Numbered from the stretch's first letter, positions 16,770 through 25,422 are shown. The stretch is 34,762 nt of DNA from Chloroflexota bacterium (GCA_026709625.1 JAPOSR010000042.1:1-34762), one strand, 5' to 3'. Numbers and translations: made by a program. Notes: generated by a model not told the origin, from the sequence alone.

Positions 16770-18050
16770 CTAGCCAGCAGCCATATTGGCGGCGGCTTCG
16801 TCCAGTTGTTCCTGCAAGCGCGACATGGCTTCATCCAGTGTCAGCTCGCCGGCGAAGTATTGCGCCAAGCGCGTGTTGGACGCGTCATAATAGGCGAATG
16901 CCAGCGGATGCGGGTTCAGCGCGACCGCTTGGTTTTGCAGCTTTGGCACTTCAGATGCGAAGCCATTCAAAGCCGCGGCCACAGCCGGCGATGCTGTCGG
17001 ATAGTCGACGCCCATCGCCGCTACGGCATTGTGTCCAGGGATGCCCAGCGTCCGCGACGAGAACTCGCCATAGACCTCTGGCTGCATCAGATATTCCAGC
17101 GCCATAGCGACTGCCTCTGGATGCTCGGTCGCCGCATAGCCGACCAGCGCCGCGCCGCCAGCGACGCCGGTGCTGCCGCCGGGTCCATACGGATTGGGCA
17201 CGACGACCCAGTCAAAGGCATCGCCGATGTCGTTCGAGAAACGGCCGATCTGCCAACTGCCGCTGAAGTACATGACCGCTTCAACATTGATGAAGTAGTC
17301 CTGTGCGCCGGTGTACTGGCTTGTGCCCAGCCAGGTCTCGGCGGGAGATTTGCCCGTGTCGATCAGGTCTTTCAGGATCATGGCAAAGGCGCGGAAGCCT
17401 ACGTCGTCTGCCAGGTCGAAGTTGCCTTCGTCATCGAAGAAATCCGCGCCCAGGCTCATGGCGGGTCCCGCAAAGCGGTGCCCCTTGTTGTCGATGGCTA
17501 TCGCGTATTGCACGCCGGTCGCGCCCGCCACTTCGTCGAGAACGGCCAGCCAATCTTCCCAGCTGGGCTCGTCCATGACCGCGCTGGGCATATCGATGCC
17601 CGCCTGCGCAAAGAGCGTCGCATTGACAAAGGGCGCGGTGACTGTCGCCGCATCCGGGAAGCCATACAAGCCGCTCATGTCATCATCAGCGCGGAAAGCC
17701 TCCAAAATCGCCGCGGGGAAGTTGTCTTCCATCAAGGTTGGGTCTTCTATCAGAGGCCGCAGGTCCAGGTAGAAGCCCGCCATGCCAGCGAAGTCGGTGA
17801 TGCGCGCGATATCGGGCGCTTGCCCCGCTTCGACCTGGACGCGCAGTTGGTCGCGCACGGTCGTATACGGGACAGTGTTGACCTTCACTGTAATGCCCGG
17901 ATTGTCTTCGCTGAAACGGTTTAACAAATCGTCATAGACCGAACATTCATTGCCATTTTCATAGCACATAAAGTCCAGCTCGACCATGTCCTGCGCCGCC
18001 GCGCCAGGCAGCAGCGCGAGCAGCGTCAAGAGCGCAATCAGGTGTTTCAT
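16770..18050 (-). CDS. extracellular sugar-binding protein, ABC family 1
   Basis: A 426-residue periplasmic or cell-surface solute-binding protein. A signal peptide is clear: MKHL, a hydrophobic run LIALLTLLALLPG, then AAA-Q with likely cleavage after residue 19. There is no lipobox cysteine. The mature part follows the maltose-type pattern: LLNRFSEDNPGITVK near residues 42-56, GQAPDI near 76, and an internal AVMYFSGSWQIG segment typical of the family. A strong AAGGAGG site precedes the ATG. It is the first gene of the importer operon with the fused permease. A TATACT box lies at 18120-18125 on the minus strand, without a clear -35. The sugar bound is unknown. Confidence 0.92.
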   Translation of the reverse strand: MKHLIALLTLLALLPGAAAQDMVELDFMCYENGNECSVYDDLLNRFSEDNPGITVKVNTVPYTTVRDQLRVQVEAGQAPDIARITDFAGMAGFYLDLRPLIEDPTLMEDNFPAAILEAFRADDDMSGLYGFPDAATVTAPFVNATLFAQAGIDMPSAVMDEPSWEDWLAVLDEVAGATGVQYAIAIDNKGHRFAGPAMSLGADFFDDEGNFDLADDVGFRAFAMILKDLIDTGKSPAETWLGTSQYTGAQDYFINVEAVMYFSGSWQIGRFSNDIGDAFDWVVVPNPYGPGGSTGVAGGAALVGYAATEHPEAVAMALEYLMQPEVYGEFSSRTLGIPGHNAVAAMGVDYPTASPAVAAALNGFASEVPKLQNQAVALNPHPLAFAYYDASNTRLAQYFAGELTLDEAMSRLQEQLDEAAANMAAG

Positions 18051-18151
18051 GCGTGTCCTCCTTACTCATCAACCAATCATCTTGCCAGTTTGCAGCATCC
18101 GCCTGGGCGGGCCGCGCCAAGTATAACGAATGTTGGGTGGCTGCGCCGCGA

Positions 18152-19483
18152 TCACAGCCGCAGCGAATCCAGACCCAGCATGCGCGCCAGCATCTCTAGC
18201 GCGCCCTGGTGCTCGCCATACGTGAGGGATATATGGTGCTCCAGCCCTTCGCCCAGCAGCTTGTCCATCACAGCCGCCGCTCCGCTGTCAAAGCGAATCC
18301 GCCCGCTCGTGCCCCCAAAAGCCATTGGCGCTTTCAGCATCTCGCCACTGCCGATCACCAGTCGGAAGCCGCCGCTGGCTTCGCTCAACCGCGCGAGGGT
18401 CACTATGCCTGGCTTCAGCGGGAACTGCATCAGCAAGGGCTTGGCGCGGTTGGAATGAACAGTCGCGCTGGGAGTCGCTGCTGGATCAGCCATGGCTAGC
18501 GGCGCCAAACCGCAGTGCCAAAGCGTTGCCGCATCGGCATCCAGGTCGAATGCCACGATATCGCTGCCAAAGGCCGGCTCGCCGCTGAGCCACTGCAAAA
18601 TCAACTGCGTGATCGTGCCATTGACATCCGCCTCACAGCTAGCCGGCGTCTGCGCATCGCTCAGCAGGGACATCGCGCCGCAAGCCGAGCAGCCCAAATC
18701 AGTGAAAAACTCGGGCCAGCAGCGCACAGCCACCCCGTCCAGCTCTTCGTCTTTTGCCAGCTCGTCCAGCGCCAGGTATGCGCCCAACGTGCCGCGAGTT
18801 TCGTCAACATTGTGCGCGTCAAAATCCGCCAGGCGCTCACGCAGGCTCTCAGCCAAGTCATCAATCCGCTCGCGACTCGTCGCACGCGCCCGCTGGAAAA
18901 ACGGCGGCAAGTCATATTGCGGCACCTCGACGCCCAGCCGCGAGCGCAGCCCCGCCCGGTTGACCAAACAGGTAGCGAAACCGTCGGGGTGTTTGCCCAG
19001 CCGTCCGATGCGCGCTCCCTGCAAACGCCGCTTGACCATCGCCGCCTGCGCAAAATCGCGCAGTTTGACATGCGCAGCTGGGTCTTCTGGCGCGGCAGCG
19101 ATCGTCTCGTAGGCAATGCCCGCTCGCCGCAGGCCATGCGCCGCCAGGTTGACGCCACAGAAAGAATTGATTCGCAAGCGTCCGCCTACTTGCGCCTCGG
19201 GCAGCGCCCACAGCAGCAGGGGCGCATCGAGCGAGCGCGCCAGCTCCAGCGCCATCGTGCTGTCGGCGAAGCTCGCTTGCAGCAGCAGCAGCATGTCCAG
19301 CCGCGCCTCGGCCAGTTCGGATATGCGCGATTGCACAGCCGCCGCGTCCATGACCAGCTCGGTCGAACCCACCACGGTGTAGCCCACGAGCGCCGCAAAC
19401 ACCCGCGCTGTCAGATCGCGAGCCAATCCCAGGTCAAATGTCGGTCTGGCGATAGGCACAAAGCCAATGCGTATTCGCTGCAT
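18152..19483 (-). CDS. L-fucose/L-arabinose isomerase-like protein
   Basis: A 443-residue protein with the fold pattern of the fucose/arabinose isomerase superfamily: an N-terminal IRIGFVPIARPTFD strand-loop, a middle LGKHPDGFATC segment, then WPEFFTDLGCSACGAMSLL and a C-terminal beta-rich domain. These enzymes interconvert aldoses and ketoses using a metal held by Glu, Asp and His; candidates are E and D in the WPEFFTD segment and a late H. The open frame reaches 19528, but AAGGA precedes the ATG at 19483. It lies about 100 bp upstream of the binding-protein gene on the same strand, so it probably acts on the sugar imported by that system. Confidence 0.8.
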   Translation of the reverse strand: MQRIRIGFVPIARPTFDLGLARDLTARVFAALVGYTVVGSTELVMDAAAVQSRISELAEARLDMLLLLQASFADSTMALELARSLDAPLLLWALPEAQVGGRLRINSFCGVNLAAHGLRRAGIAYETIAAAPEDPAAHVKLRDFAQAAMVKRRLQGARIGRLGKHPDGFATCLVNRAGLRSRLGVEVPQYDLPPFFQRARATSRERIDDLAESLRERLADFDAHNVDETRGTLGAYLALDELAKDEELDGVAVRCWPEFFTDLGCSACGAMSLLSDAQTPASCEADVNGTITQLILQWLSGEPAFGSDIVAFDLDADAATLWHCGLAPLAMADPAATPSATVHSNRAKPLLMQFPLKPGIVTLARLSEASGGFRLVIGSGEMLKAPMAFGGTSGRIRFDSGAAAVMDKLLGEGLEHHISLTYGEHQGALEMLARMLGLDSLRL

Positions 19484-19538
19484 GCGCAATTCCTTTTCCG
19501 CGCCGCTTGCCGCCCGTTTCGCTGTCAATAGCTCAGTC

Positions 19539-19590
19539 GGGAGTGGCTATTTGCGTGGATATGGCAATCAAGCCCCCAACCCCTTCTCGT
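19539..19590 (-). repeat. truncated fragment of the dispersed repeat
   Basis: The segment starts GGGAGTGG and continues through GCGTGGATATGGCAA and AGCCCCCA, closely matching one end of the copies at 233-419 and 22198-22362, then similarity stops. It lies in the divergent region between the isomerase-like gene and the methyltransferase-nuclease gene, about 55 bp upstream of the latter's start. Confidence 0.7.
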
Positions 19591-19646
19591 TTGAAAGTTC
19601 ATCGTTTTTAAGGTCTACTTCGGCGGGTACATAAGGAGCAACGAGC

Positions 19647-21332
19647 ATGAACACTTTGTTTTATGGCGATTGCCTCACGATTATGCGGGAGAAGATTCCG
19701 CCGCATTCTATTGATTTAGTCTATCTTGATCCGCCCTTCAATTCAAATGAAGATTATAACGCCATCTACAAGGACGAGACGGGGCGTCCCTTGCCCGACC
19801 AAGTGGAGGCTTATACCGATACCTGGGTCCTGGTTACTGAGGGGCTGCGGATAATCCGCGACCTGCCGCTGCTGCTGGGCGAGCATGGCATCAACGGGCA
19901 TGGTGTAAATTTCTTGGCTGCCTTGATGAGCGGGCTGGTTAATTTGCAACCGGATATGGCGGCGTATCTGGCTTACATGACCGAACGCCTGGTCTGGATT
20001 CGCCGCGCGATGAAGCCGTCCGCCAGCATCTATCTGCACTGTGATGATAGTGCCGCGCATTTTCTGAAGATTGTGCTGGATGTGATTTTCGGGGCGGAGC
20101 ATTACCTGAATGCCATCACCTGGAAACGTACCTGGTCGCATAACGACCCAAGTCGCTTCGGGCGCATCACCGATACGATCTTCTACTACAGCAAAAGCGA
20201 GGACTACACCTGGCATACGCAGTACGCAGAGTACTCGGCGGACTATATTCGCAAGTTCTTTCGTTATGAAGATGAACGCGGGCAATATCGCTTGGTCACG
20301 CTTACTGGCGCAAACATCAGCGCTGGAGAATCTGGCGAAGCTTGGCGCGGCGTCAACCCGACGAGCAGCGGCCGCCATTGGAGTGTGCCAAGGCGCATCG
20401 TTCGCAAACTAGCCGGAGAAGAAGCGCTGTCCTGGCCCATCAAAAAACGACTGGACTTGATGGACGAGCATGGCTATATCTATTGGCCCCCCAAAGGCAG
20501 CGTGCCGCAATTCAAACAATACCTGAAGGAAATGCCCGGCGCGCCAGTACAGAATTTATGGACGGACATCGACCGCCTCTCGCCCCATTCAAAAGAGCGC
20601 CTCGGCTACCCGACGCAGAAGCCGCTCGCCTTGCTGGAGCGCATCATCCGCGCTTCTTCCAATCCCGGCGATGTCGTCTTCGACCCCTTCTGTGGCTGCG
20701 CAACCACGATCGAAGCGGCGGAGCGGCTCGGACGCCAGTGGGTCGGCATCGACATCACCATCCACGCCATCAAGCGTGTCGCCCGCGCCCGCCTGCAAGA
20801 CCGCTTGCACCTGGCGCAGGGAACCGATTATACAATCGAAGGCGTTCCGCAGAATTGGGAAGGCGCGCTGGAGCTCTGGCGGCAAGACCCGTATCAATTT
20901 CAGAAATGGTGCGTCGAGCAGGTCGAGGGCTTCGTCAATGTCAAACGCAGCGCAGACGACGGCATCGACGGGCGCATTTATTTTGATATGCCTGGCGAAG
21001 AGACCTTGCAGTGTATGGCTTTGGAGGTTAAAGGCGGGACGAATGTTGGCATCGCCGCTATCGGTTATCTAGGCAGCGCCCTGCGCTATGACAATGTGCA
21101 GATGGCTGGGCTGATTATCCTGCATGAACTGGGCAAACAGCAGGAAAAGAACTTCAAACTGAAGCTGGCGCTGGCTGGCGAAATCGAAATCGAAGGCAGA
21201 ACTTATCCCCGAATGCAAATGCTGACTGTGCGCGAAATCCTGGCGGGTGCCCGCTTCGCCATGCCCAGCCCGGCCGGACGCAGCGACGCCCCATACGATG
21301 CTGACTTGTTTTCGCACAAGCAGCCTGTCTAG
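19647..21332 (+). CDS. DNA methyltransferase fused to Mrr-like restriction nuclease domain
   Basis: A 561-residue protein. The N-terminal 400 residues are a beta-class, probably N6-adenine, methyltransferase with YGDCL at 6-10, LDPPF at 27-31 and the SAM motif FDPFCGCATT at 345-354. After about residue 415 comes an Mrr-like nuclease domain: FQKWCVEQVEGF, a DDGIDG turn with D441, and E460-x-K462 in ALEVKGG, consistent with a PD-(D/E)XK active site. Modification and cleavage may therefore reside in one chain. A strong AAGGAG site lies nine bases before the ATG. Its stop abuts the stop of the convergent SDR gene with no gap. No separate specificity gene is nearby. Confidence 0.85.
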   Translation: MNTLFYGDCLTIMREKIPPHSIDLVYLDPPFNSNEDYNAIYKDETGRPLPDQVEAYTDTWVLVTEGLRIIRDLPLLLGEHGINGHGVNFLAALMSGLVNLQPDMAAYLAYMTERLVWIRRAMKPSASIYLHCDDSAAHFLKIVLDVIFGAEHYLNAITWKRTWSHNDPSRFGRITDTIFYYSKSEDYTWHTQYAEYSADYIRKFFRYEDERGQYRLVTLTGANISAGESGEAWRGVNPTSSGRHWSVPRRIVRKLAGEEALSWPIKKRLDLMDEHGYIYWPPKGSVPQFKQYLKEMPGAPVQNLWTDIDRLSPHSKERLGYPTQKPLALLERIIRASSNPGDVVFDPFCGCATTIEAAERLGRQWVGIDITIHAIKRVARARLQDRLHLAQGTDYTIEGVPQNWEGALELWRQDPYQFQKWCVEQVEGFVNVKRSADDGIDGRIYFDMPGEETLQCMALEVKGGTNVGIAAIGYLGSALRYDNVQMAGLIILHELGKQQEKNFKLKLALAGEIEIEGRTYPRMQMLTVREILAGARFAMPSPAGRSDAPYDADLFSHKQPV

Positions 21333-22115
21333 CTAGATAGACCGCGCCGCGCCGCCATCGACGCGCAGGGTCGCGCCGGTGATATAGCTGGCTGCTGGAG
21401 AAAGCAGAAATGCGCCCGCCCGTCCAAAGTCGTCGATCGTCCCATAGCGCCCCAGCGGAATGCTGGCCAGGCTGCGCTTCTGCACGTCTGCGATGCTGAT
21501 GCCCAGCTTGGCGGAGGTATTGGCATCCAACTGGGCGACGCGGTCGGTGTCGATGCGCCCTGGCACCAGGTTGTTGACACGAATGCCATCGTCCGCCAGC
21601 TCGTCCGCCAAGGTCTTGACCAAGCCAGCCACGCCCGCGCGCATCACTGTCGACAGCGCCAATCGCGGGATCGGCTCGCGCACGCTGCCCGATGTGACGG
21701 TCAAGATCGAGCCGCCCGCGCGCATGTGGGGAAGAGCCGCGGCAATCATGCGCACGCTGCTGAGCAGGGTCAGCTCAAAGGCGGCTTGCCAATCGGCGTC
21801 GGACATGTCCTTGACGTTCTTGGCAGGCGGTCCGCCGGCATTCACCAGCAGACAATCCACCTGTCCCCAGGCGGCGACAGTCTCGTCCACCCAAGCCTGG
21901 ATTTGGGCTGGGTCGCGCACATCGCACTCGCTTGCCATCGTCTCTGCGCCGGTTTCTCTTTTCAGCGCCGCTGCCGCTTTGCCTACTTGCTGCCAGCTGC
22001 GGCTGCACAGCGAGATCTTCGCGCCTTCGCCCGCCAGCGCCCGCGCCACGCCATAGCCCAACCCCTTGCTGGATGCCGCCACCAGAGCGACTTTGTTTTG
22101 CAGCCCCAAGTCCAT
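21333..22115 (-). CDS. atypical short-chain dehydrogenase/reductase family protein
   Basis: A 260-residue SDR-fold protein. The nucleotide-binding loop reads AASSKGLG near residues 13-20, followed by CSRS near 37, CDVRD for adenine binding and NAGGP in place of the usual NAG. The active-site region keeps a Ser (TSGS), but the canonical Tyr-x3-Lys is absent: the aligned positions read S-T-V-M-R. It resembles the BKR-like SDR subgroup with altered catalytic residues. The open frame extends to 22391, through the dispersed repeat, so the ATG at 22115, with AAAGGA upstream, is preferred. The DapA-like gene lies upstream on the same strand, separated by the repeat, suggesting a two-gene catabolic unit. 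Confidence 0.88.
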   Translation of the reverse strand: MDLGLQNKVALVAASSKGLGYGVARALAGEGAKISLCSRSWQQVGKAAAALKRETGAETMASECDVRDPAQIQAWVDETVAAWGQVDCLLVNAGGPPAKNVKDMSDADWQAAFELTLLSSVRMIAAALPHMRAGGSILTVTSGSVREPIPRLALSTVMRAGVAGLVKTLADELADDGIRVNNLVPGRIDTDRVAQLDANTSAKLGISIADVQKRSLASIPLGRYGTIDDFGRAGAFLLSPAASYITGATLRVDGGAARSI

Positions 22116-22197
22116 AGTCTGATTTCCTTTGCTCGCTTGTGTCTGGGGGGCGATTATAGCGAAAAAGCCGGGCGCAAAGACACGACGGTTCTGAAAA

Positions 22198-22362
22198 GGG
22201 AGTGGTGAATGCGTGGATATGGCAACCGAGCCCCCATCCCCGGCCCCTTGCCCCCAGAACGAGGGAAGGGGCGTTTTTCCTGCGCTTCCGCAGCATGGTA
22301 GCCCCTCCCTCATTTTGGAGGTGGGAGTAAAGCAAAGCGTATCCACCAAAATCACCACTTCC
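22198..22362 (-). repeat. MITE-like dispersed repeat, copy B (165 bp, inverted relative to copy A)
   Basis: GGGAGTGGTGA at 22198-22208 pairs with TCACCACTTCC at 22352-22362, matching at ten of eleven positions. The reverse complement aligns along nearly its whole length with 233-419, including the block around CATGCTGCGG and the C-rich tract near CCCCCAGAACGAGGGAAGGG. It is about 20 bp shorter than copy A. It occupies the gap between the SDR and DapA-like genes. Confidence 0.82.
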
Positions 22363-22387
22363 TCCTGAAAGTCTTTGCCACAGCGGA

Positions 22388-23299
22388 TCAAAGCGCCAGT
22401 TTCTGCGTCGGCTCGTCAATGCTGACGCGCCGCAGCAGCCAGTCGATTTCGGCTTGCGTGCCGGCGTCGATGGCGGCAAAAGGCGGACGCGGCGTGGCAT
22501 TGGCGATCGCCCCGCGCCGCTGCAACAATGCCTTGCGGATGGTCAGGTTGATGCCCGGCTGATTCTCATAGCGGATCAATGGCACATACTTGTCAAAGAG
22601 CGCCGCGGCCCTTGACCGCTCGCCCGCCACAAAAGCCGCGTAGACCGCCACCAAGATCTCGGTGAAGGCGAAACCCGTCATGGTGCCGGCTGCGCCCCGA
22701 TTCAGCTCTTCCAGCAGGAACATGCCGCCTAGCCCGCCGAATATGGCGAAGCGATCAGTCTGTTCGCGGATGGCATCAATCTTTTGCATGAGCGGCGGGT
22801 CTTCCAGCTTGAGGGTGCGCGCCTGGGGGATGCGCTGGGCGATCTGCGCCAGCAGGCTCGGCGACATGACCACACCGTTCAGCGGCGGGAAGTCTTGGAC
22901 GACGATCTCGCCATCGACGCGCTCGGCGATCTGTTCATACAGAGCCAGGATAGCCGGGTTGGATCTGTCTTCTAAGGGCGGCGGCGCGATCATCACGCCA
23001 TCTGCGCCGGCGGCAAAGGCGGCTTGGCTCAGCGCGATGCAGGTGGCCAGCTCGGTGTGGCTGGCGCCGACCACAATGGGCGCCGCGCCCGCCACTTCAT
23101 CCATGACGCAGTCCATCACCGCGCGCCGCTCGTCTACGCTGAGCTTGGCTGCTTCGCCCATCACCCCCAAAATGGTCAAGCCCTGCGCGCCCAGCCCCAG
23201 CTGAAAGCCCACCAGCTGTCGCAGACTCGCATAATCAACCGCGTAATCGCTGTCGAAAGGCGTGGCGAGGATATTGAAGATGCCGCGCAAATGGGTCAT
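22388..23299 (-). CDS. dihydrodipicolinate synthase (DapA) family lyase
   Basis: A 303-residue TIM-barrel protein of the class I aldolase DapA/NanA family. It opens with GIFNILATPFD, has GVMGEAAKLS near residues 45-54 in place of the usual GTTGE, and the Schiff-base lysine is K164 in TLKLEDPP. The tyrosine that normally relays protons in a Y-N-x-P segment is missing: the equivalent stretch reads VVQDFPP. This argues against true dihydrodipicolinate synthase and for a catabolic 2-keto-acid aldolase or dehydratase. It is followed by the SDR gene on the same strand. The ATG at 23299 fits family length. Confidence 0.88.
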   Translation of the reverse strand: MTHLRGIFNILATPFDSDYAVDYASLRQLVGFQLGLGAQGLTILGVMGEAAKLSVDERRAVMDCVMDEVAGAAPIVVGASHTELATCIALSQAAFAAGADGVMIAPPPLEDRSNPAILALYEQIAERVDGEIVVQDFPPLNGVVMSPSLLAQIAQRIPQARTLKLEDPPLMQKIDAIREQTDRFAIFGGLGGMFLLEELNRGAAGTMTGFAFTEILVAVYAAFVAGERSRAAALFDKYVPLIRYENQPGINLTIRKALLQRRGAIANATPRPPFAAIDAGTQAEIDWLLRRVSIDEPTQKLAL

Positions 23300-23354
23300 G
23301 TTGCCTGCTTCTCAAGACAATCGCATCAATTTTTTGCCACCGAGTACACCGAGA

Positions 23355-23384
23355 GTATAGTATACAGCCATCCTGAAAATGGCT
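23355..23384. promoter_or_regulatory. possible control site in the divergent dapA-like / binding-protein region
   Basis: GTATAGTATAC (23355-23365) is a palindrome around one central base and recalls the core of the perfect palindrome at 25421-25448. It is followed at once by AGCCAT and ATGGCT (23366-23371 and 23379-23384), a six-base-pair hairpin. The location between divergent genes suits an operator or promoter. No experimentally known site is matched. Confidence 0.35.
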
Positions 23385-23490
23385 ACGACTGCGCTGGAGA
23401 ACAGTTCGACCGATTTGTATGCTGTCACGCTCTTTCGTTATACTTAGGCTGGACTTTATCGACTAGCAATTGACAATTTGGAGGCTTCTC

Positions 23491-24579
23491 ATGCGCAAGA
23501 TTTTGGCAATTTGTATGGTATTGACCCTGCTGCTGGCGGGCGTCAGCAGCGCCGATGGGCATCTCATTCCCGTCAAACTGCAGCTGCAATGGGTGGCGCA
23601 ATCGCAATTCGCTGGCTATTTTGCCGCCCATGACCTGGGCTTCTATGAAGAGGCTGGCTTGGATGTCACCATTCTCGAAGGCGCGGTGGAGATCGTGCCA
23701 CAGCAGGTCGTGGCGTCTGGCGGCGCAGAATTTGGCATCGCCTGGGTGCCCAAGGTGCTGGAATCGAACGAACAGGGCGTCAACCTGGTGAATATCGCCC
23801 AGGTCTTCCAGCGCAGCGGCACGCTCGAAGTGTCTTTTGTCGATACGGGCATCGAGTCGGTTGAGGACTTTGCTGGCATGCGCATCGGCACCTGGGGCTT
23901 TGGCAACGAGCACGAGCTGTATGCCGCCATGCGCGCTGTCGATATCGACCCGGCAAATTCCGATGATGTCACCATCATCTTGCAGCCCTTTGATATGTCG
24001 CTGCTGCTCAATGGCGAGCTGGACGCGGCGCAGGCCATGACCTACAACGAATACGCCCAGGTGCTCGAGGCGGTCAATCCCGACACTGGCGAGCTATACC
24101 AGCCCGAAGACCTGAATGTCATCAACTTCAACGATGTCGGTGCCGCCATGCTGCAAGATCATGTCTTCGTGAATGCCGACTGGCTGGCTGAAGAAGGCAA
24201 TGAAGAGATTGCGGTCGCCTTCTTGAAAGCCAGCTTCCGCGGTTGGATCCACTGCCGCGAGAACCCGGATGCCTGTGTCGAAGTCGTGCTGGACAACGGC
24301 TCGACCCTGGGTGAAAGCCACCAAACATGGCAGCTCAACGAGATCAGCAAGTTGATTTGGCCCTCGCCAGCTGGCATCGGCGTCATGGACGAAGATCTGT
24401 GGCAACAGACAGTCGATATCTCGATCGAAGCGCTGGTCATCGGCGAAGACCCGGGCATGGACGCCTTCCGCACCGACCTGGCGCAGGCGGCGGTCGACGC
24501 GCTGGCTATGGACGGGCACAATGTCACCGGTGATATGTGGGAGCCTGTCGAAGTGGAGCTGCGACCCGGCGGCGAGTAG
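23491..24579 (+). CDS. NMT1/THI5-like ABC substrate-binding protein
   Basis: A 362-residue secreted binding protein. Residues 1-20 are a signal peptide (MRKILAIC then MVLTLLLAGVSS). The mature region starts with VKLQLQWVAQSQFAGYFAAHDLGFY, the typical opening of the NMT1 family, followed by EEAGLDVTI and the VASGGAEFGIAW block. Family members bind pyrimidine thiamine precursors, riboflavin, taurine or similar small molecules. A GGAGG site seven bases before the ATG decides this start over an upstream TTG at 23470. No permease or ATPase gene follows, so the transporter partners are elsewhere or it is an orphan. A strong hairpin follows the stop. Confidence 0.9.
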   Translation: MRKILAICMVLTLLLAGVSSADGHLIPVKLQLQWVAQSQFAGYFAAHDLGFYEEAGLDVTILEGAVEIVPQQVVASGGAEFGIAWVPKVLESNEQGVNLVNIAQVFQRSGTLEVSFVDTGIESVEDFAGMRIGTWGFGNEHELYAAMRAVDIDPANSDDVTIILQPFDMSLLLNGELDAAQAMTYNEYAQVLEAVNPDTGELYQPEDLNVINFNDVGAAMLQDHVFVNADWLAEEGNEEIAVAFLKASFRGWIHCRENPDACVEVVLDNGSTLGESHQTWQLNEISKLIWPSPAGIGVMDEDLWQQTVDISIEALVIGEDPGMDAFRTDLAQAAVDALAMDGHNVTGDMWEPVEVELRPGGE

Positions 24580-24601
24580 ACGCATCTTAAATGTCCGCAA
24601 C

Positions 24602-24643
24602 CAACTCCTCATTCTCTCGCATCGGCGGCGGAATGAGGAGTTG
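24602..24643. terminator. 12-bp perfect hairpin, probable bidirectional terminator
   Basis: CAACTCCTCATT (24602-24613) and AATGAGGAGTTG (24632-24643) are exact reverse complements around an 18-base loop. It lies between the convergent binding-protein and nuclease genes, 22 and 20 bp from their stops. T runs are short, so it may be a weak or factor-assisted terminator. Confidence 0.6.
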
Positions 24644-24663
24644 CATTACATTGGCGCTGATTG

Positions 24664-25422
24664 TTATTCACAAACTGTTCCATCCCCATCGCGGTCTGTC
24701 ATGTAGGGGTATGCCCAATGCTCTTGTCGGACAGGAGTTGGCAAGCCCGCGGCGCGAGCTTCCGCGCAAGTGATGCGTCCATTGCTATCTGTATCCACCG
24801 ACTCCAGCCTGTCAGTTGCCTCCAAACTGGGTGGCGACTCGGCTGCCAAGCTATCCGCATAGCAATTCAGGGCATCGGCAAGATTGAGCAGATGGCACGC
24901 TGTGCGCGGAAGGCAATTTTCAGTCAAAATCTGCAAAGCCTTTACGGCTTCTGCGAAGTCCATCGACAAACTATATTTGGCTTTGACCTGTACGACTGCT
25001 TCGACAAACCAGCAGGTATGTTGCTCTGGCAGCCAATTTAACAAATTTTTGCCGGACTTCGCTCGATTTACGCTCGGGCTGGCCAATGTGAGATTGTCCA
25101 GGTCGCTGGCGAATTGCCGCTTTGTCGCCGCGTCTCGCCCGCACAATCCGCTGTTGTGCGCTTCGGACAGGGCGACTATGTGCTCGATGTCTGTCTGCGA
25201 ACGGTCGGAAAACACTTCGCCCGTGTATGGACTGACGATCTTGCCATCCAAATTTTCGGCGATGATCCGCAATTCAATGCTTTGGGGATAGGGATAGTCC
25301 GCTCGATTGTACGGTGGGCAGCTTGATTCGAGAGAAATGCTAATTTGCGCTGTTGCCACGCCGCCAAACAACATTGCGGCGACAATGATGCAAAAGGTCC
25401 GCACATTCAGTGACCATCTCAT
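24664..25422 (-). CDS. secreted HNH (DUF1524-type) nuclease with C-terminal Excalibur motif
   Basis: A 252-residue secreted protein. Residues 1-26 form a signal peptide ending GVATA-Q. The nuclease part shows the DUF1524/GmrSD-C pattern: DIEHIVAL with H81 as the probable catalytic His, then SDLDNLTLA with N110, and VNRAKSGKN at 118-126. The C-terminus has an EF-hand-like DTDSNGRITCAE at about 210-221 and a canonical Excalibur sequence DRDGDGTVCE at 243-252, a calcium-binding motif usual in surface nucleases. Four or more cysteines may form disulfides. The likely role is extracellular DNA degradation for nutrients or competition. The ATG at 25422 sits at the edge of a 28-bp palindrome. Confidence 0.85.
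   Translation of the reverse strand: MRWSLNVRTFCIIVAAMLFGGVATAQISISLESSCPPYNRADYPYPQSIELRIIAENLDGKIVSPYTGEVFSDRSQTDIEHIVALSEAHNSGLCGRDAATKRQFASDLDNLTLASPSVNRAKSGKNLLNWLPEQHTCWFVEAVVQVKAKYSLSMDFAEAVKALQILTENCLPRTACHLLNLADALNCYADSLAAESPPSLEATDRLESVDTDSNGRITCAEARAAGLPTPVRQEHWAYPYMTDRDGDGTVCE

Noticed and set aside
16806..17924. 372-codon open frame on the plus strand
   Set aside because: Antisense to the sugar-binding protein gene, whose signal peptide and ribosome site are clear.
18515..19531. 338-codon open frame on the plus strand
   Set aside because: Antisense to the isomerase-like gene and without domain features.
21775..22500. 241-codon minus-strand frame across the SDR and DapA-like genes
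   Set aside because: It runs through the repeat and out of frame in both genes; no domain is visible.
23470..23475. TTGACA as a -35 box for the NMT1-type gene
   Set aside because: It lies only about 15 bp before the start codon and next to the ribosome site, so a promoter there could not include the start in its transcript.
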